Shown here: positions 22,813-31,058 of the stretch, piece after piece | Numbering within the stretch: the first letter of the stretch is position 1 | Layout: every line of letters begins with the position of its first letter | Assembly (NCBI GenBank): GCA_964530225.1 | Contig: CAZHBA010000097.1 | Coordinates: forward strand, 1-31,194 | DNA: 31,194 nt | Direction of reading: 5' to 3' | Origin: CAZHBA01 sp964530225 | Lineage (GTDB): Bacteria; Pseudomonadota; Alphaproteobacteria; UBA6615 | Made by a program: the position numbers and the translations under genes | Notes under the pieces: generated by a model | What the model was told of the DNA's origin: nothing | Database searches by the model: none | What the model saw: the letters and a program-made list of their open reading frames with translations, nothing else

Positions 22813-25050
22813 TTGGTGGCACGCAGCAAAAACCCAGCTCGGTCGAACCGGCTGCCTGACCGGAACGAACTCCTTGCCTACATCCGCGAAAACGACGTTG
22901 ACTCCGTACGCCGTGATATCGCGCGGGCCTTCGGCGTTCGTGGCGCCCAGCGCGCTGAATTGCGCGCGATGCTACGCGAGCTCGAAGACGCCGGGTTGAT
23001 CGAGCGTGGCGACGGCCGCAAGTGGCGGCCCAGCGGCCGCCTGCCACCGGTTGCGGTATTGGAAGTCTACAATCTCGACGAGGACGGCGAGCCGCTGCTA
23101 CGGCCAGTGTCGTGGGAAGCCGACCAGCCGGCGCCAGTTATCGAACTGCGGCCAGGACCGCGTAACGTAACGGCGCCTGGTGTTGGCGAGCGCATTCTGT
23201 GCCGCCTGCAACCACGCGACGATAACAGCTACCGGGCGACGCCAATGCGCCGTGTCGACGCGCCGGCGCAAACCATTATCGGCATTTACCGGCAAGAAAG
23301 CGATGGCGGCCGCTTGACGTCAACCGAGCGCAGCACCCGCCACGAATTATTTGTCGCTACAGACGATGCCGGTGGCGCGGAAAATGGCGAGCTGGTCGCC
23401 GCCGAACTGTTGCCAGGCCGACACAATGGGCTCGCTCGTGCCAAGCTTACCAAGCGTATCGGCGATGCGTCGGGACCCAGCACGATCAGCCTCATCGCCA
23501 TCCATCGCGCCGGTATCCCAGTAGAATTTTCCGATGCCGTCATCGAAGCCGCCGAAGCCGCTACACCGCCGGCGCTGGAAAACCGTGCCGATCTGCGCAA
23601 CGCAAAGTTGGTCACCATCGACGGTGCCGACGCCCGTGATTTCGACGATGCGGTGTTCGCTGAACCCGACGGCGACAACGAAAACCCCGGCGGCTGGCAT
23701 CTGATCGTCGCAATCGCCGATGTTGGCTGGTTTGTACGCCCCGGCGGGGCCCTCGACCGTGAAGCGTACCGCCGGGGCAACTCGGTGTACTTCCCCAACC
23801 GCGTGGTGCCGATGTTGCCGGCGGCGTTGTCGACTGGCCTGTGCTCGCTAATGCCGAACGAGGACCGTGCATGCCTCGCCGCCGACCTGTGGATTAGCCG
23901 TGATGGCAAATTATTGCACTACCGCTTCCGGCGCGCCCTGATGAAATCCGCCGCCCGGTTGACCTACGAGCAGGTCGAAGCGACCCGCAACGGTGGCGAC
24001 ATTCCCGTCGACATGCCCGTGATCGACAACCTTTACGGCGCTTTCGGCAGCCTGTCGCGGGAACGCAAACAGCGCGGTACTCTGGAATTGGAGCTGCCGG
24101 AGAACAAGGTCATCCTCGACGTAGACGGCACGGTTCTTTCGATCGCGTCGGTTGCCCGCCTCAATAGCCACCGCTTGATCGAAGAGTTCATGATCACCGC
24201 CAACATCGCCGCGGCGCGCGAGTTAATCCGCCTGCGCCAGCCGGTGATGTTTCGCATCCACGACGAGCCCAACCGAGAAAAGTTCCAGGAAATGCGGGAA
24301 ATACTCGCCGGATTCGGGGTCAAACTGCCAAAAGCGAAAATCTACCGCCCCGTCGACTTCAACGCTTTACTCGCCAGAATTGCCGACCAGCCCCATGCGC
24401 GGCTGATCCATGAGCTGGTTCTACGCTCGCAAAGCCAAGCCGAGTACAACCCCAATAATATCGGCCATTTCGGCCTCGGCCTGCGCACCTATGCGCATTT
24501 CACCTCGCCGATCCGCCGCTACGCGGATTTACTGGTCCACCGCGCGCTCATCAACGGCTTACGGCTGGGCACCAGCACGCCGCCAAACGATGCCCTGCCC
24601 GACGATGCCGGCACCACCTTCAGCGAAACCGGCGAACACATATCCGCGACCGAGCGCCGCGCCATCAGCGCCGAACGGGACGCCAACAACCGCTACGCCG
24701 CAGCCTATCTAGCCCGGCATATCGGCGACAGTTTCACCGGTGTCATCCGCGGTGTTGCAAAGGCAGGACTGTTTGTGGCCTTGGACGATACCGGGGCGGA
24801 CGGCTTCATACCGGCCTCGCGTCTACCGGGCAGACGCTACCGGTTCGACGCGCCGACCCATACCTTGCAAGACGACCAATCTGGCATAACTTACCGTCTG
24901 GGAGACGATGTCGAGGTACGTATCGCCGAGGCAAACGACTTGACGTCATCGGCGATTTTTGACCTTCTGGACGGTGGACATCAGGCACCTATCCGCGCGC
25001 AGCAGCGAAAGCGGCCAACCGGCAAATCCAGACGCCGGCGGCGACCGTAG
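22813..25050 (+). CDS. rnr: Ribonuclease R
   Basis: 745 residues, a 3'-5' exoribonuclease that degrades structured RNA and helps in rRNA and tmRNA quality control. Domain order: N-terminal winged helix (about 15-75), cold-shock-like OB folds (about 80-240), the RNB catalytic domain with Asp270, Asp276, Asp278 and Asp279 (TIDGADARDFDDAV), and a C-terminal S1 domain (about 640-720: GDSFTGVIRGVAKAGLFVAL), then a basic tail KSRRRRRP. Either TTG (22813) or GTG (22816) could be the start; both lie within 10 bp of the topA stop and no strong ribosome binding site decides. The tight spacing suggests cotranscription and translational coupling with topA. Confidence 0.95.
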   Translation: MVARSKNPARSNRLPDRNELLAYIRENDVDSVRRDIARAFGVRGAQRAELRAMLRELEDAGLIERGDGRKWRPSGRLPPVAVLEVYNLDEDGEPLLRPVSWEADQPAPVIELRPGPRNVTAPGVGERILCRLQPRDDNSYRATPMRRVDAPAQTIIGIYRQESDGGRLTSTERSTRHELFVATDDAGGAENGELVAAELLPGRHNGLARAKLTKRIGDASGPSTISLIAIHRAGIPVEFSDAVIEAAEAATPPALENRADLRNAKLVTIDGADARDFDDAVFAEPDGDNENPGGWHLIVAIADVGWFVRPGGALDREAYRRGNSVYFPNRVVPMLPAALSTGLCSLMPNEDRACLAADLWISRDGKLLHYRFRRALMKSAARLTYEQVEATRNGGDIPVDMPVIDNLYGAFGSLSRERKQRGTLELELPENKVILDVDGTVLSIASVARLNSHRLIEEFMITANIAAARELIRLRQPVMFRIHDEPNREKFQEMREILAGFGVKLPKAKIYRPVDFNALLARIADQPHARLIHELVLRSQSQAEYNPNNIGHFGLGLRTYAHFTSPIRRYADLLVHRALINGLRLGTSTPPNDALPDDAGTTFSETGEHISATERRAISAERDANNRYAAAYLARHIGDSFTGVIRGVAKAGLFVALDDTGADGFIPASRLPGRRYRFDAPTHTLQDDQSGITYRLGDDVEVRIAEANDLTSSAIFDLLDGGHQAPIRAQQRKRPTGKSRRRRRP

Positions 25051-25164
25051 TTGTGGCGGTAATATTAACCGTGCGGCAACGTTCTTAGGTAAAGTTACCC
25101 CACCGCCAGTGAGCATTTGATATTTTTCGTGTGGCCAAATAAATAAATTTTATATCAACTGGTT

Positions 25165-26745
25165 ATGACTGTTTTTGAAAGTTTTTTAGAAAGCTTGTCC
25201 CGGGCCAGCCACATTGTTCGGCTAGTGGCTGTTCTGGTGCTTGTCGCCTGTGTCCAACTGCCCGCAGCGACGGACGCCGAATATAGTGACGCTTATGGAG
25301 AAAGAATGCTGAACGCCGGCTTCACGTTAATCTCCGACCGCTACATCGATCCCATCTCGATGCATGATATTGCCATAAGCGGCATATCGGGACTGCACAG
25401 CTTGGACTCAAAATTTGAAGTCACCGACAATGGCAGAGGCGCGCGGCTAATCTACGCTAGCCGGCCGATCGGCACGATCAACCTGCCTACCAGCCAAAAT
25501 TCCGACGCCTGGTCAGCAGTGACCGTACGCGCGATTTCGATGGCGCGCGCTGCATCGCCGGCGGTTGGCGACGCCGGCGCGGAGGCCATCTTCAAGGCGA
25601 TATTCGACGGCATTGTCGAGTCCCTGGACGGATTTACACAATACGCCGGCACCCGAAGGGCGACCAAACTCCGGGCGTTACGCGACGGTTTCGGCGGCAT
25701 CGGAGTGAGCATCCGCATGGAGGAAGACTCCGCGCTGATACTATCAGTCGACGCGACCGGCCCCGCGGCCAACGCCAAGTTACAGACCGACGATCGCATG
25801 ACCCATGTGGCGGGCGAGCCCGTCATCGGATGGACACAGCACCAGCTCATCGATCATTTGCGTGGTAGAATCGGCACAAAAGTGCGGTTCAGCATAAAAC
25901 GGCCGGGACTAAGCCAAAGCTTGAGTTTTAATCTCACGCGCGCCCATATCGTGCCAGGTACGGTATCCAGCCGACGTGAAGAGAACGTAGCGATTATTCG
26001 TATCGTCGGGTTCAACCGCGAAACCGCTGGAAAAGTCGCAACCGCGGTAAAGGCTCAGTTGCAAGAGTCGGGGCGGCCTCTCGACGGCATTATTCTCGAT
26101 CTACGCTCTAATCCCGGTGGACTGCTGGATCAAGCGGTCGAATTGGTCGATGCGTTCCTGGATAGCGGCAACATCATATCGACCTTCGGGCGCCATCCGC
26201 GCAGCTTGCAGCGTTTCGTCGCTACCGGCGGCGATCTTTCCAGCGGCCTGCCACTGGTGGTTCTGGTCAATGGCAACTCCGCGTCCGCTTCCGAAGTCGT
26301 CACGGCGGCCCTGCAGGATCAGGCCCGGGCCATCGTCATTGGTACCAATTCGTTTGGCAAGGGCACGGTTCAAACCGTTCTGCAATTGCCGAACAAAGGC
26401 GAGATAACCCTCACCTGGTCGCGCCTGGTGACGCCATCGGGCTATCGTCTCCACCAACTCGGCGTTCTGCCGACCATATGCACCCGCGCCGACGGAGAGA
26501 TCGCCGCCTCCGACTATTTGCTAGAACAGGTTCATGACAAGATACGGGTCCTGGTGGAACAATTTTCCCGCTGGCGGTCGACTGGAAATCTAGATGACAG
26601 CGACCGGGAATCCTTGCGCGAGCTTTGCCCGTCGGACAGCAGCTCACCCGATACCGACATCGCAGTAGCCAAGAACCTGTTGGCTAATCCCGCTCTGTAT
26701 AAAGAATTAGTCCAAAAGGGCACGACTAACCTCGCCCGACGTTGA
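25165..26745 (+). CDS. S41 family carboxy-terminal processing protease
   Basis: 526 residues. A hydrophobic segment at about 17-33 ends near VACVQL and suggests export to the periplasm, possibly as a membrane-anchored protein. A PDZ domain lies at about 175-260 and the peptidase S41 domain at about 270-440. The catalytic Ser374 (NSASASE) and Lys399 (SFGKGTVQ) have the 25-residue spacing of the CtpA/Prc family, and NPGGLLDQAV is the conserved substrate-site segment. Such proteases trim or degrade periplasmic proteins from their C-termini. It differs from the common CtpA next to murein peptidases by an N-terminal 170-residue region unique to this branch. The AT-rich gap before it (25051-25164) has no evident Shine-Dalgarno. 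It stands as its own unit between rnr and rpmG. Confidence 0.9.
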   Translation: MTVFESFLESLSRASHIVRLVAVLVLVACVQLPAATDAEYSDAYGERMLNAGFTLISDRYIDPISMHDIAISGISGLHSLDSKFEVTDNGRGARLIYASRPIGTINLPTSQNSDAWSAVTVRAISMARAASPAVGDAGAEAIFKAIFDGIVESLDGFTQYAGTRRATKLRALRDGFGGIGVSIRMEEDSALILSVDATGPAANAKLQTDDRMTHVAGEPVIGWTQHQLIDHLRGRIGTKVRFSIKRPGLSQSLSFNLTRAHIVPGTVSSRREENVAIIRIVGFNRETAGKVATAVKAQLQESGRPLDGIILDLRSNPGGLLDQAVELVDAFLDSGNIISTFGRHPRSLQRFVATGGDLSSGLPLVVLVNGNSASASEVVTAALQDQARAIVIGTNSFGKGTVQTVLQLPNKGEITLTWSRLVTPSGYRLHQLGVLPTICTRADGEIAASDYLLEQVHDKIRVLVEQFSRWRSTGNLDDSDRESLRELCPSDSSSPDTDIAVAKNLLANPALYKELVQKGTTNLARR

Positions 26746-26775
26746 GCTCTAAAATCAGCCAAAATGCCCAATTGC

Positions 26776-26803
26776 TTGACAGGTCCCCAAGGGACGTTAT
26801 GTT
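26776..26803 (+). promoter_or_regulatory. Promoter of rpmG
   Basis: A consensus -35 box TTGACA (26776-26781) and a fair -10 box TATGTT (26798-26803) are separated by 16 bp. The spacer contains a perfect short inverted repeat, GTCCC-CAA-GGGAC (26783-26795), which could be an operator. The predicted transcript start is about 40 bp before the rpmG ATG. Confidence 0.6.
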
Positions 26804-26852
26804 TGCCCGCGCCTCAGCATTAAGAACCTAAAGTTATTAGGAAGACAGTTCG

Positions 26853-27020
26853 ATGGCTAAATCCAATACCGTTCTCGTCAAGCTCGTGAGCTCCGCCGAC
26901 ACCGGCTATTACTACGTGGCGAAGAAAAATCCGCGTAAAATGCCCGACAAGATCGAGTTGAAAAAGTACGATCCAAAAGCACGTAAGCACGTGCTGTTCA
27001 AAGAAGAAAAAATGAAGTAA
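26853..27020 (+). CDS. rpmG: 50S ribosomal protein L33
   Basis: A 55-residue basic protein, MAKSNTVLVKLVSSADTGYY, ending KHVLFKEEKMK, the standard alphaproteobacterial form of L33, a small protein of the large ribosomal subunit near the E site. It has no zinc-binding cysteines, so it is the zinc-independent (C-) type. The core YYVAKKNPRKMPDKIELKKY is unmistakable. The ATG at 26853 has agga about 11 nt upstream. It has its own promoter and is followed 24 bp later by a strong terminator, so it is transcribed alone. Confidence 0.97.
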   Translation: MAKSNTVLVKLVSSADTGYYYVAKKNPRKMPDKIELKKYDPKARKHVLFKEEKMK

Positions 27021-27044
27021 CGGCATACCTCGCCATTAAATGAC

Positions 27045-27070
27045 AAAAACCGCCCTTAGGGCGGTTTTTT
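27045..27070 (+). terminator. Rho-independent terminator of rpmG
   Basis: AAAAACCGCCC (27045-27055) pairs perfectly with GGGCGGTTTTT (27059-27069) around a TTA loop, giving an 11-bp stem ending in six T. The A-run before the stem makes it potentially bidirectional, so it could also have ended the lost divK/pleD transcript from the other strand. Confidence 0.93.
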
Positions 27071-27111
27071 GCTAACTACGAAGACCCTAGATATGTCGGC
27101 CTGGCAGCTTG

Positions 27112-27276
27112 CTAAGCGATAAATTTTTGCACGGTTTCGAGAAAATGAGAGACCGAGACCAGCTTGGCAATGTAAGCATCGCAGCAGCCGGTGTGTATTT
27201 TCTCTTCGTCGTCCTTTATCGTAACCGCGGTGACCGCGATGTGGTCGTTTTTGGCGGTGGCGTGTCGAGGATTGAG
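27112..27276 (-). pseudogene. divK: divK remnant (C-terminal part)
   Basis: On the minus strand the frame ending at TAG (27112-27114) reads HIAVTAVTIKDDEEKI, then TGCCDAYIAKLVSVSHFLET and VQKFIA. This matches the C-terminus of the single-domain response regulator DivK (VIAVTAFAMKGDEEKI..GGCEAYIAKPISVxxFLETV). The usual invariant Lys-Pro has become Lys-Leu. An in-frame stop lies just upstream (before 27276), and no phosphoacceptor half is present, so only about the last 45 of 125 residues remain. DivK controls cell-cycle progression and polarity through PleC/DivJ. The position between rpmG and dinB is the expected divK-pleD site; pleD, which should lie between divK and rpmG, is absent, with only 41 bp left. 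The rest of 27277-27428 shows nothing recognisable. Confidence 0.8.
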
Positions 27277-27428
27277 CTACTTTACGATAATGTGGCTAAG
27301 AGAATCGGACATTATGCTTTTTCCGATTCCATTACGACTCCGGTTCGGTCGCCGGTGCACGATGATTCGAATGGCGTGCGCGAGGCGGCGTGGCTGTGGC
27401 CAGCGCCAACAGAGCCAAGAAAGGGAGC

Positions 27429-28748
27429 ATGACCTCTGACAGCAACTCGCCCGGACTCTGCCGCGATTGCGCCGCGCCGGTAACGGCGCCAACCAACAGG
27501 TGTGGCGAATGCGGGTCGCCACGGCTGATCTTTCATCGCGAACTGCACAGCCTGGTGATCGCCCATATCGACTGTGACGCTTTTTACGCGAGCGTGGAAA
27601 AGCGCGATAACCCCAGCCTGCGGGACCGGCCGGTCATCGTTGGCGGCGCTCAGCGTGGTGTAGTTTCCGCCGCCTGTTACATCACGCGCATCAAGGGCGT
27701 GCATTCCGCCATGCCCATGTTTCAAGCCCGCAAGCTGTGCCCCGAAGCGGTCATCGTTCCGCCTAATATGAAAAAATACTCCAAAGTCGGCCGGCAAATT
27801 CGCACGTTGATGCAGGCGGTAACGCCGCTGGTCGAGCCCCTATCTATCGACGAGGCTTTTCTCGATCTGTCGGGAACGGAGCGCCTGCACCATGGCAGTC
27901 CGGCGGCAACGCTTATCAAACTTATACGGCGCATCGAAGCCGAGTGCGACATCACCGCCTCGGTCGGGCTCAGCTACAACAAATCGCTAGCCAAGCTAGC
28001 CTCGGATATGGACAAGCCACGGGGCTTTGTAGTCCTGGGGCGCCATGACGCGTCGGCGTTTCTCTCCGAATTGCCGGTCAATCGAATTTGGGGCGTGGGT
28101 AAATCATTGCACCGCAAACTGCAGGCCGATGGCATTTCGACTATCAGCCAATTACGGGCGTACAACGAGTCCGCCCTGGTCAGTCGATACGGTAGTATCG
28201 GCCACCGGCTGTACAATTTCTCGCGAGGCGAAGATTCACGCCAGGTAAATCCCTCGTCACCGCCAAAATACGTGTCAGCGGAAACCACCTTCAACAAAAA
28301 TATCGGCGATCTGGAGGGGTTAAAGCAACGGCTATGGCCATTGTGCGAGCGTCTTTCAGATCGGCTCAAAACGAAGGAGCTGGCCGGCCAGACCCTGGTG
28401 TTGAAGCTGAAGTCGTCGAAGTTTCATATTACCACCCGCTCGCAGGGACTGGCATGGCCAACCCAGCTCGCCGAGACGATATTTCAATACGCCATTCCGC
28501 TGTTGAAAAAATCCCTCGGCGGTGCGCCGGCGAGAACGCGCTATCGTTTAATCGGTATCGGGGTCACTAATTTAAAACCAGCGAGCGAAGCCGACCCGCC
28601 GGACCTGGCCGATCCCGACGCGGGTCACCGTAAACGGGTTGAAAGTGTTATCGACGATGTCCGCGGACGCCTGGGCAGTAAGGCCATCGGGCGGGGACGG
28701 GGCTTATCGGCGGTTCCCAAGGCAAGATCGATCCGCAGGATTCCTTAA
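27429..28748 (+). CDS. dinB: DNA polymerase IV
   Basis: 439 residues, a Y-family translesion polymerase. The catalytic acidic residues are Asp48 (HIDCDAFYASVE) and Asp141/Glu142 (LSIDEAFLDL); the steric-gate region is FY at 52-53. An N-terminal extension carries two CxxC pairs (Cys11/14 and Cys25/28), a zinc ribbon typical of many alphaproteobacterial DinB proteins. The fingers/palm, little-finger and thumb regions are complete. No clear C-terminal beta-clamp motif (QxxLF-like) is seen. The ATG at 27429 follows aagggagc, where the Shine-Dalgarno is very close, so an upstream GTG (27390 or 27396) is a possible alternative start that adds 11-13 residues. No LexA box was recognised upstream. Confidence 0.93.
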   Translation: MTSDSNSPGLCRDCAAPVTAPTNRCGECGSPRLIFHRELHSLVIAHIDCDAFYASVEKRDNPSLRDRPVIVGGAQRGVVSAACYITRIKGVHSAMPMFQARKLCPEAVIVPPNMKKYSKVGRQIRTLMQAVTPLVEPLSIDEAFLDLSGTERLHHGSPAATLIKLIRRIEAECDITASVGLSYNKSLAKLASDMDKPRGFVVLGRHDASAFLSELPVNRIWGVGKSLHRKLQADGISTISQLRAYNESALVSRYGSIGHRLYNFSRGEDSRQVNPSSPPKYVSAETTFNKNIGDLEGLKQRLWPLCERLSDRLKTKELAGQTLVLKLKSSKFHITTRSQGLAWPTQLAETIFQYAIPLLKKSLGGAPARTRYRLIGIGVTNLKPASEADPPDLADPDAGHRKRVESVIDDVRGRLGSKAIGRGRGLSAVPKARSIRRIP

Positions 28749-28979
28749 CGACGCGTTCCAAAACCTGGCCAAAACCTTGTTGATTTCGATCCTCATTGCA
28801 GGAGCTTTGTAGCGCATTCATTGTAGTTTCGACGGCCGCTTTGCTCCCGAAGGCCGCCGTAATTCGCGATGGGCGATTTCGGCTGAAGTTGCCCCATAGC
28901 GATCATGCTCGTGCGGCACGTCAACAACCATCGTTTGCTCCACAAAGAAGGAAGACTAGGCAAAATTCGAAGTTGCGAG

Positions 28980-29162
28980 AAAGCAGCCAACTGATACCAA
29001 AAGGCGGCATTAGAAGGCGATTGGGAAGCACAGTTCCAACTGGGGAAAATATTTGCCACGGGAAACGGCGTTGAATAGGACGAGGTTCAGACTTTGATGT
29101 GGTGTTATTTAGCCCTTGAGTTCAACTACGAACGGTATACCCCGACACCGGTCATGGATTGA
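28980..29162 (+). pseudogene. Sel1-repeat protein remnant
   Basis: One frame reads KAAN-stop-YQKAALEGDWEAQFQ, then LGKIFATGNGVE-stop-DEVQ and TLMWCYLALEFN, ending at TGA 29160-29162. This is almost exactly a Sel1-like repeat (AAxxGxAxAQxxLGxxYxxGxGVxxDxxxAxxWxxLAA). The two internal stops are TGA (28992-28994, probably a former Trp codon in a NWYQKAA motif) and TAG (29076-29078, probably a former Gln codon in GVEQD). Sel1 proteins are helical scaffolds, often secreted or used in signalling. Upstream (28749-28979) no further repeat could be read, so most of the gene is lost. Confidence 0.7.
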
Positions 29163-29216
29163 TCCGGAACCAAAGATTCCCAACTCTCGTGTTGGCAGAC
29201 TTTCAAAAAAGGGTAC

Positions 29217-30053
29217 TCACTGACACTGGGCGAGGCCCAGCTCTTCGACGCGAACCAGCGAGGCCACCATGGTAAAATCGCCATAATCGAAAACGAACCG
29301 GCGCACGACGCCGTTGTCTTGGACATTTTGGGTCATTTCGTATTCCGGCTCGGTTTGCATTTCGGCGTTAGGGAACATTGCCATGCGAACCGACCACCAT
29401 TGGTGATTGGTAACCGCCCCCAAATCGGCGCCGGGGCCTTCATCGCCAGAGTGGGCGCCACCAAGAATGAGCACGCTAGCCACCATGGGTGATAGTTCGG
29501 GTTGCGAGCCGTCAAAATAATAATCTATTTCATGAATCGCACCCTTTTGCCCGGCGGCAATGACCGAAAGCGTATGCTCGAACGGGAACAGGGTATCGGC
29601 CGGTAATTCGATTTTCAGATTGGCCGGAACAGAGAAGACCGCGACACCGGATTCGCCGCGCGCCGGCCTCTCGGCCTTGCCTCGCACTTCCTCGACCACT
29701 TCACCGCCAATAGTAGACTTCGACAAAAACTGATAACGGGTCCCGTCGCTACTTTCGAAACTCGTAGCGGTAACTTCGGAATCAATGTCCCTGTTATTGT
29801 GACGGCGCAAGGTGGCCACGAGACGCTGGTTGGCGGTCCAGCCGTCGCAACTATGGGCCCACTCCACAACCATACGGCCAACAACGTCCCTAATCGGCGA
29901 CGACGGGCCGGTCTTACCAAGGGTAACTTCGTAAAGACCCCGGTGGGGTACATGCTGTATGGCCGTCGCCCCTACTAGTTCGGAGGCGTTCAACAGGCCC
30001 AACGCAACGGCAGACGCGAACTGTAAAGCGCGAATCGCACCAAAGATATTCAT
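29217..30053 (-). CDS. EipB/DUF1849 cell-envelope integrity protein
   Basis: 278 residues with an N-terminal signal-peptide-like segment (ALQFASAVALGLLNASELVG) and the DUF1849 core (GRMVVEWAHSCDGW, HNNRDIDSEVTATSFES, KSTIGGEVVEEVRGKA). In Brucella, EipB is a periplasmic beta-spiral protein needed for envelope integrity and stabilised by a disulfide between Cys69 and a C-terminal Cys. Here Cys69 (AHSCDG) and Cys277 (LAQCQ) occupy the same places, which supports the assignment and export. The ATG at 30053 is the only sensible start. The gene is convergent with the Sel1 remnant and downstream of the SPOR lipoprotein gene on the same strand. Confidence 0.85.
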   Translation of the reverse strand: MNIFGAIRALQFASAVALGLLNASELVGATAIQHVPHRGLYEVTLGKTGPSSPIRDVVGRMVVEWAHSCDGWTANQRLVATLRRHNNRDIDSEVTATSFESSDGTRYQFLSKSTIGGEVVEEVRGKAERPARGESGVAVFSVPANLKIELPADTLFPFEHTLSVIAAGQKGAIHEIDYYFDGSQPELSPMVASVLILGGAHSGDEGPGADLGAVTNHQWWSVRMAMFPNAEMQTEPEYEMTQNVQDNGVVRRFVFDYGDFTMVASLVRVEELGLAQCQ

Positions 30054-30148
30054 TGATCAAAACTTCAATGCACACCCGATACAGGTGCAAATACTGGTCA
30101 ATTTAAGGCGAGCACACGCAATAAATCGTTACTGTCGCGAGTCACGAG

Positions 30149-31058
30149 CTAACGGCGCGGTTGGTTTTTCACCACCTCGATATAGACACCGCCTTGGCTA
30201 ACCACAAATTGACCGCATGGCGGCTGTCCCCGATCGTCGGAACATAAGCGTACCCGCCAGGCATCGGGAAATCCGTCACTACGGGCCTGCTCAACTAAAA
30301 CCCGATGAGTCGTTGTACCGTTCACTTCGATTGTCTGAATCAAACTATCGCTACCCTGGGCTTCGCCAACCCGACGAGCATTCTCGGCGTTCCGGAAACT
30401 ACCGATTACCGCATACGTGGTTACCTGTCCGCTGCCCTGAATCACCCTTGTGATTTGGCTAGCGGGTTGTTGCGGAATATTAATCTTCAATATTTTCGGT
30501 TTCGCCAATTGCCGGTCCAGCGGCTTTGCTGTGGGCTGCGCCTTTGCCAACAGGCCACGCGACGAAGGCTTGGCCACCGCCGCAATCGCATCGGACAACG
30601 GCGACAGGTGCGCGCCCTGGCCAACCGGACCCAGCGTCAGGGTCGGTGTCGAAATTTCTGTTCGGGCCTGGCGCTGTGGTTCAATAGTAATAGCCGATGG
30701 CAGCTGTTGCCCGGCCACAGGTTCTGCCGCCACCCGGAGTTCGCTCACTGAAATCACATCCAAGTCAGGCGATCCGGTTTGGGAATCGCGAAGCCAATCT
30801 TCGTTCGCCGAGCTGGCACCGACCAGGGCGATCTGCGCTTCGCCGTCCGGATTGCAAATCTCTTTGCCGTCAACCACGCGCAAAAGCGTGCAGCCTTCTT
30901 GAGCGACTACGGAAAATCGCGTGATCGGCAGTGCTTTTGCCCGTCGTTACAACAAAGCTCACGCCTTCAAGGACCAAAGAGACCGCTGTAGCGGCGGGAG
31001 GTATGGCACAACCTGCCAAGAACAACGGCAGTAAGAGCGCCGGGCCGAGAAAACGCAT
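30149..31058 (-). pseudogene. SPOR-domain lipoprotein gene split by one-base frameshift
   Basis: From ATG 31058, preceded by AGGAG, the frame gives a lipoprotein signal peptide MRFLGPALLLPLFLAGC (lipobox LAGC, Cys17), then SLVLEGVSFVVTTGKST and ADHAI, after which it goes astray and stops at 30870. If one base is removed from the AAAA run at 30913-30916, it continues as SVVAQEGCTLLRVVDGKEIC and on to 30149; the span is 910 nt, one more than 303 codons. The second part has a long Pro/Ala/Gln-rich linker and a C-terminal SPOR-like domain (TYAVIGSFRNAENARRV to HRVLVEQARS), which binds denuded septal peptidoglycan. So this is a 302-residue outer-membrane lipoprotein gene broken by a +1 shift. A sequencing or assembly error in the homopolymer is a real alternative. 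Confidence 0.7.

Noticed and set aside
28992..29078. TGA and TAG recoding to explain the open Sel1 frame
   Set aside because: TGA and TAG end normal genes or remnants elsewhere in the window, for example pyrB and plsY use TGA, so these are ordinary stops.
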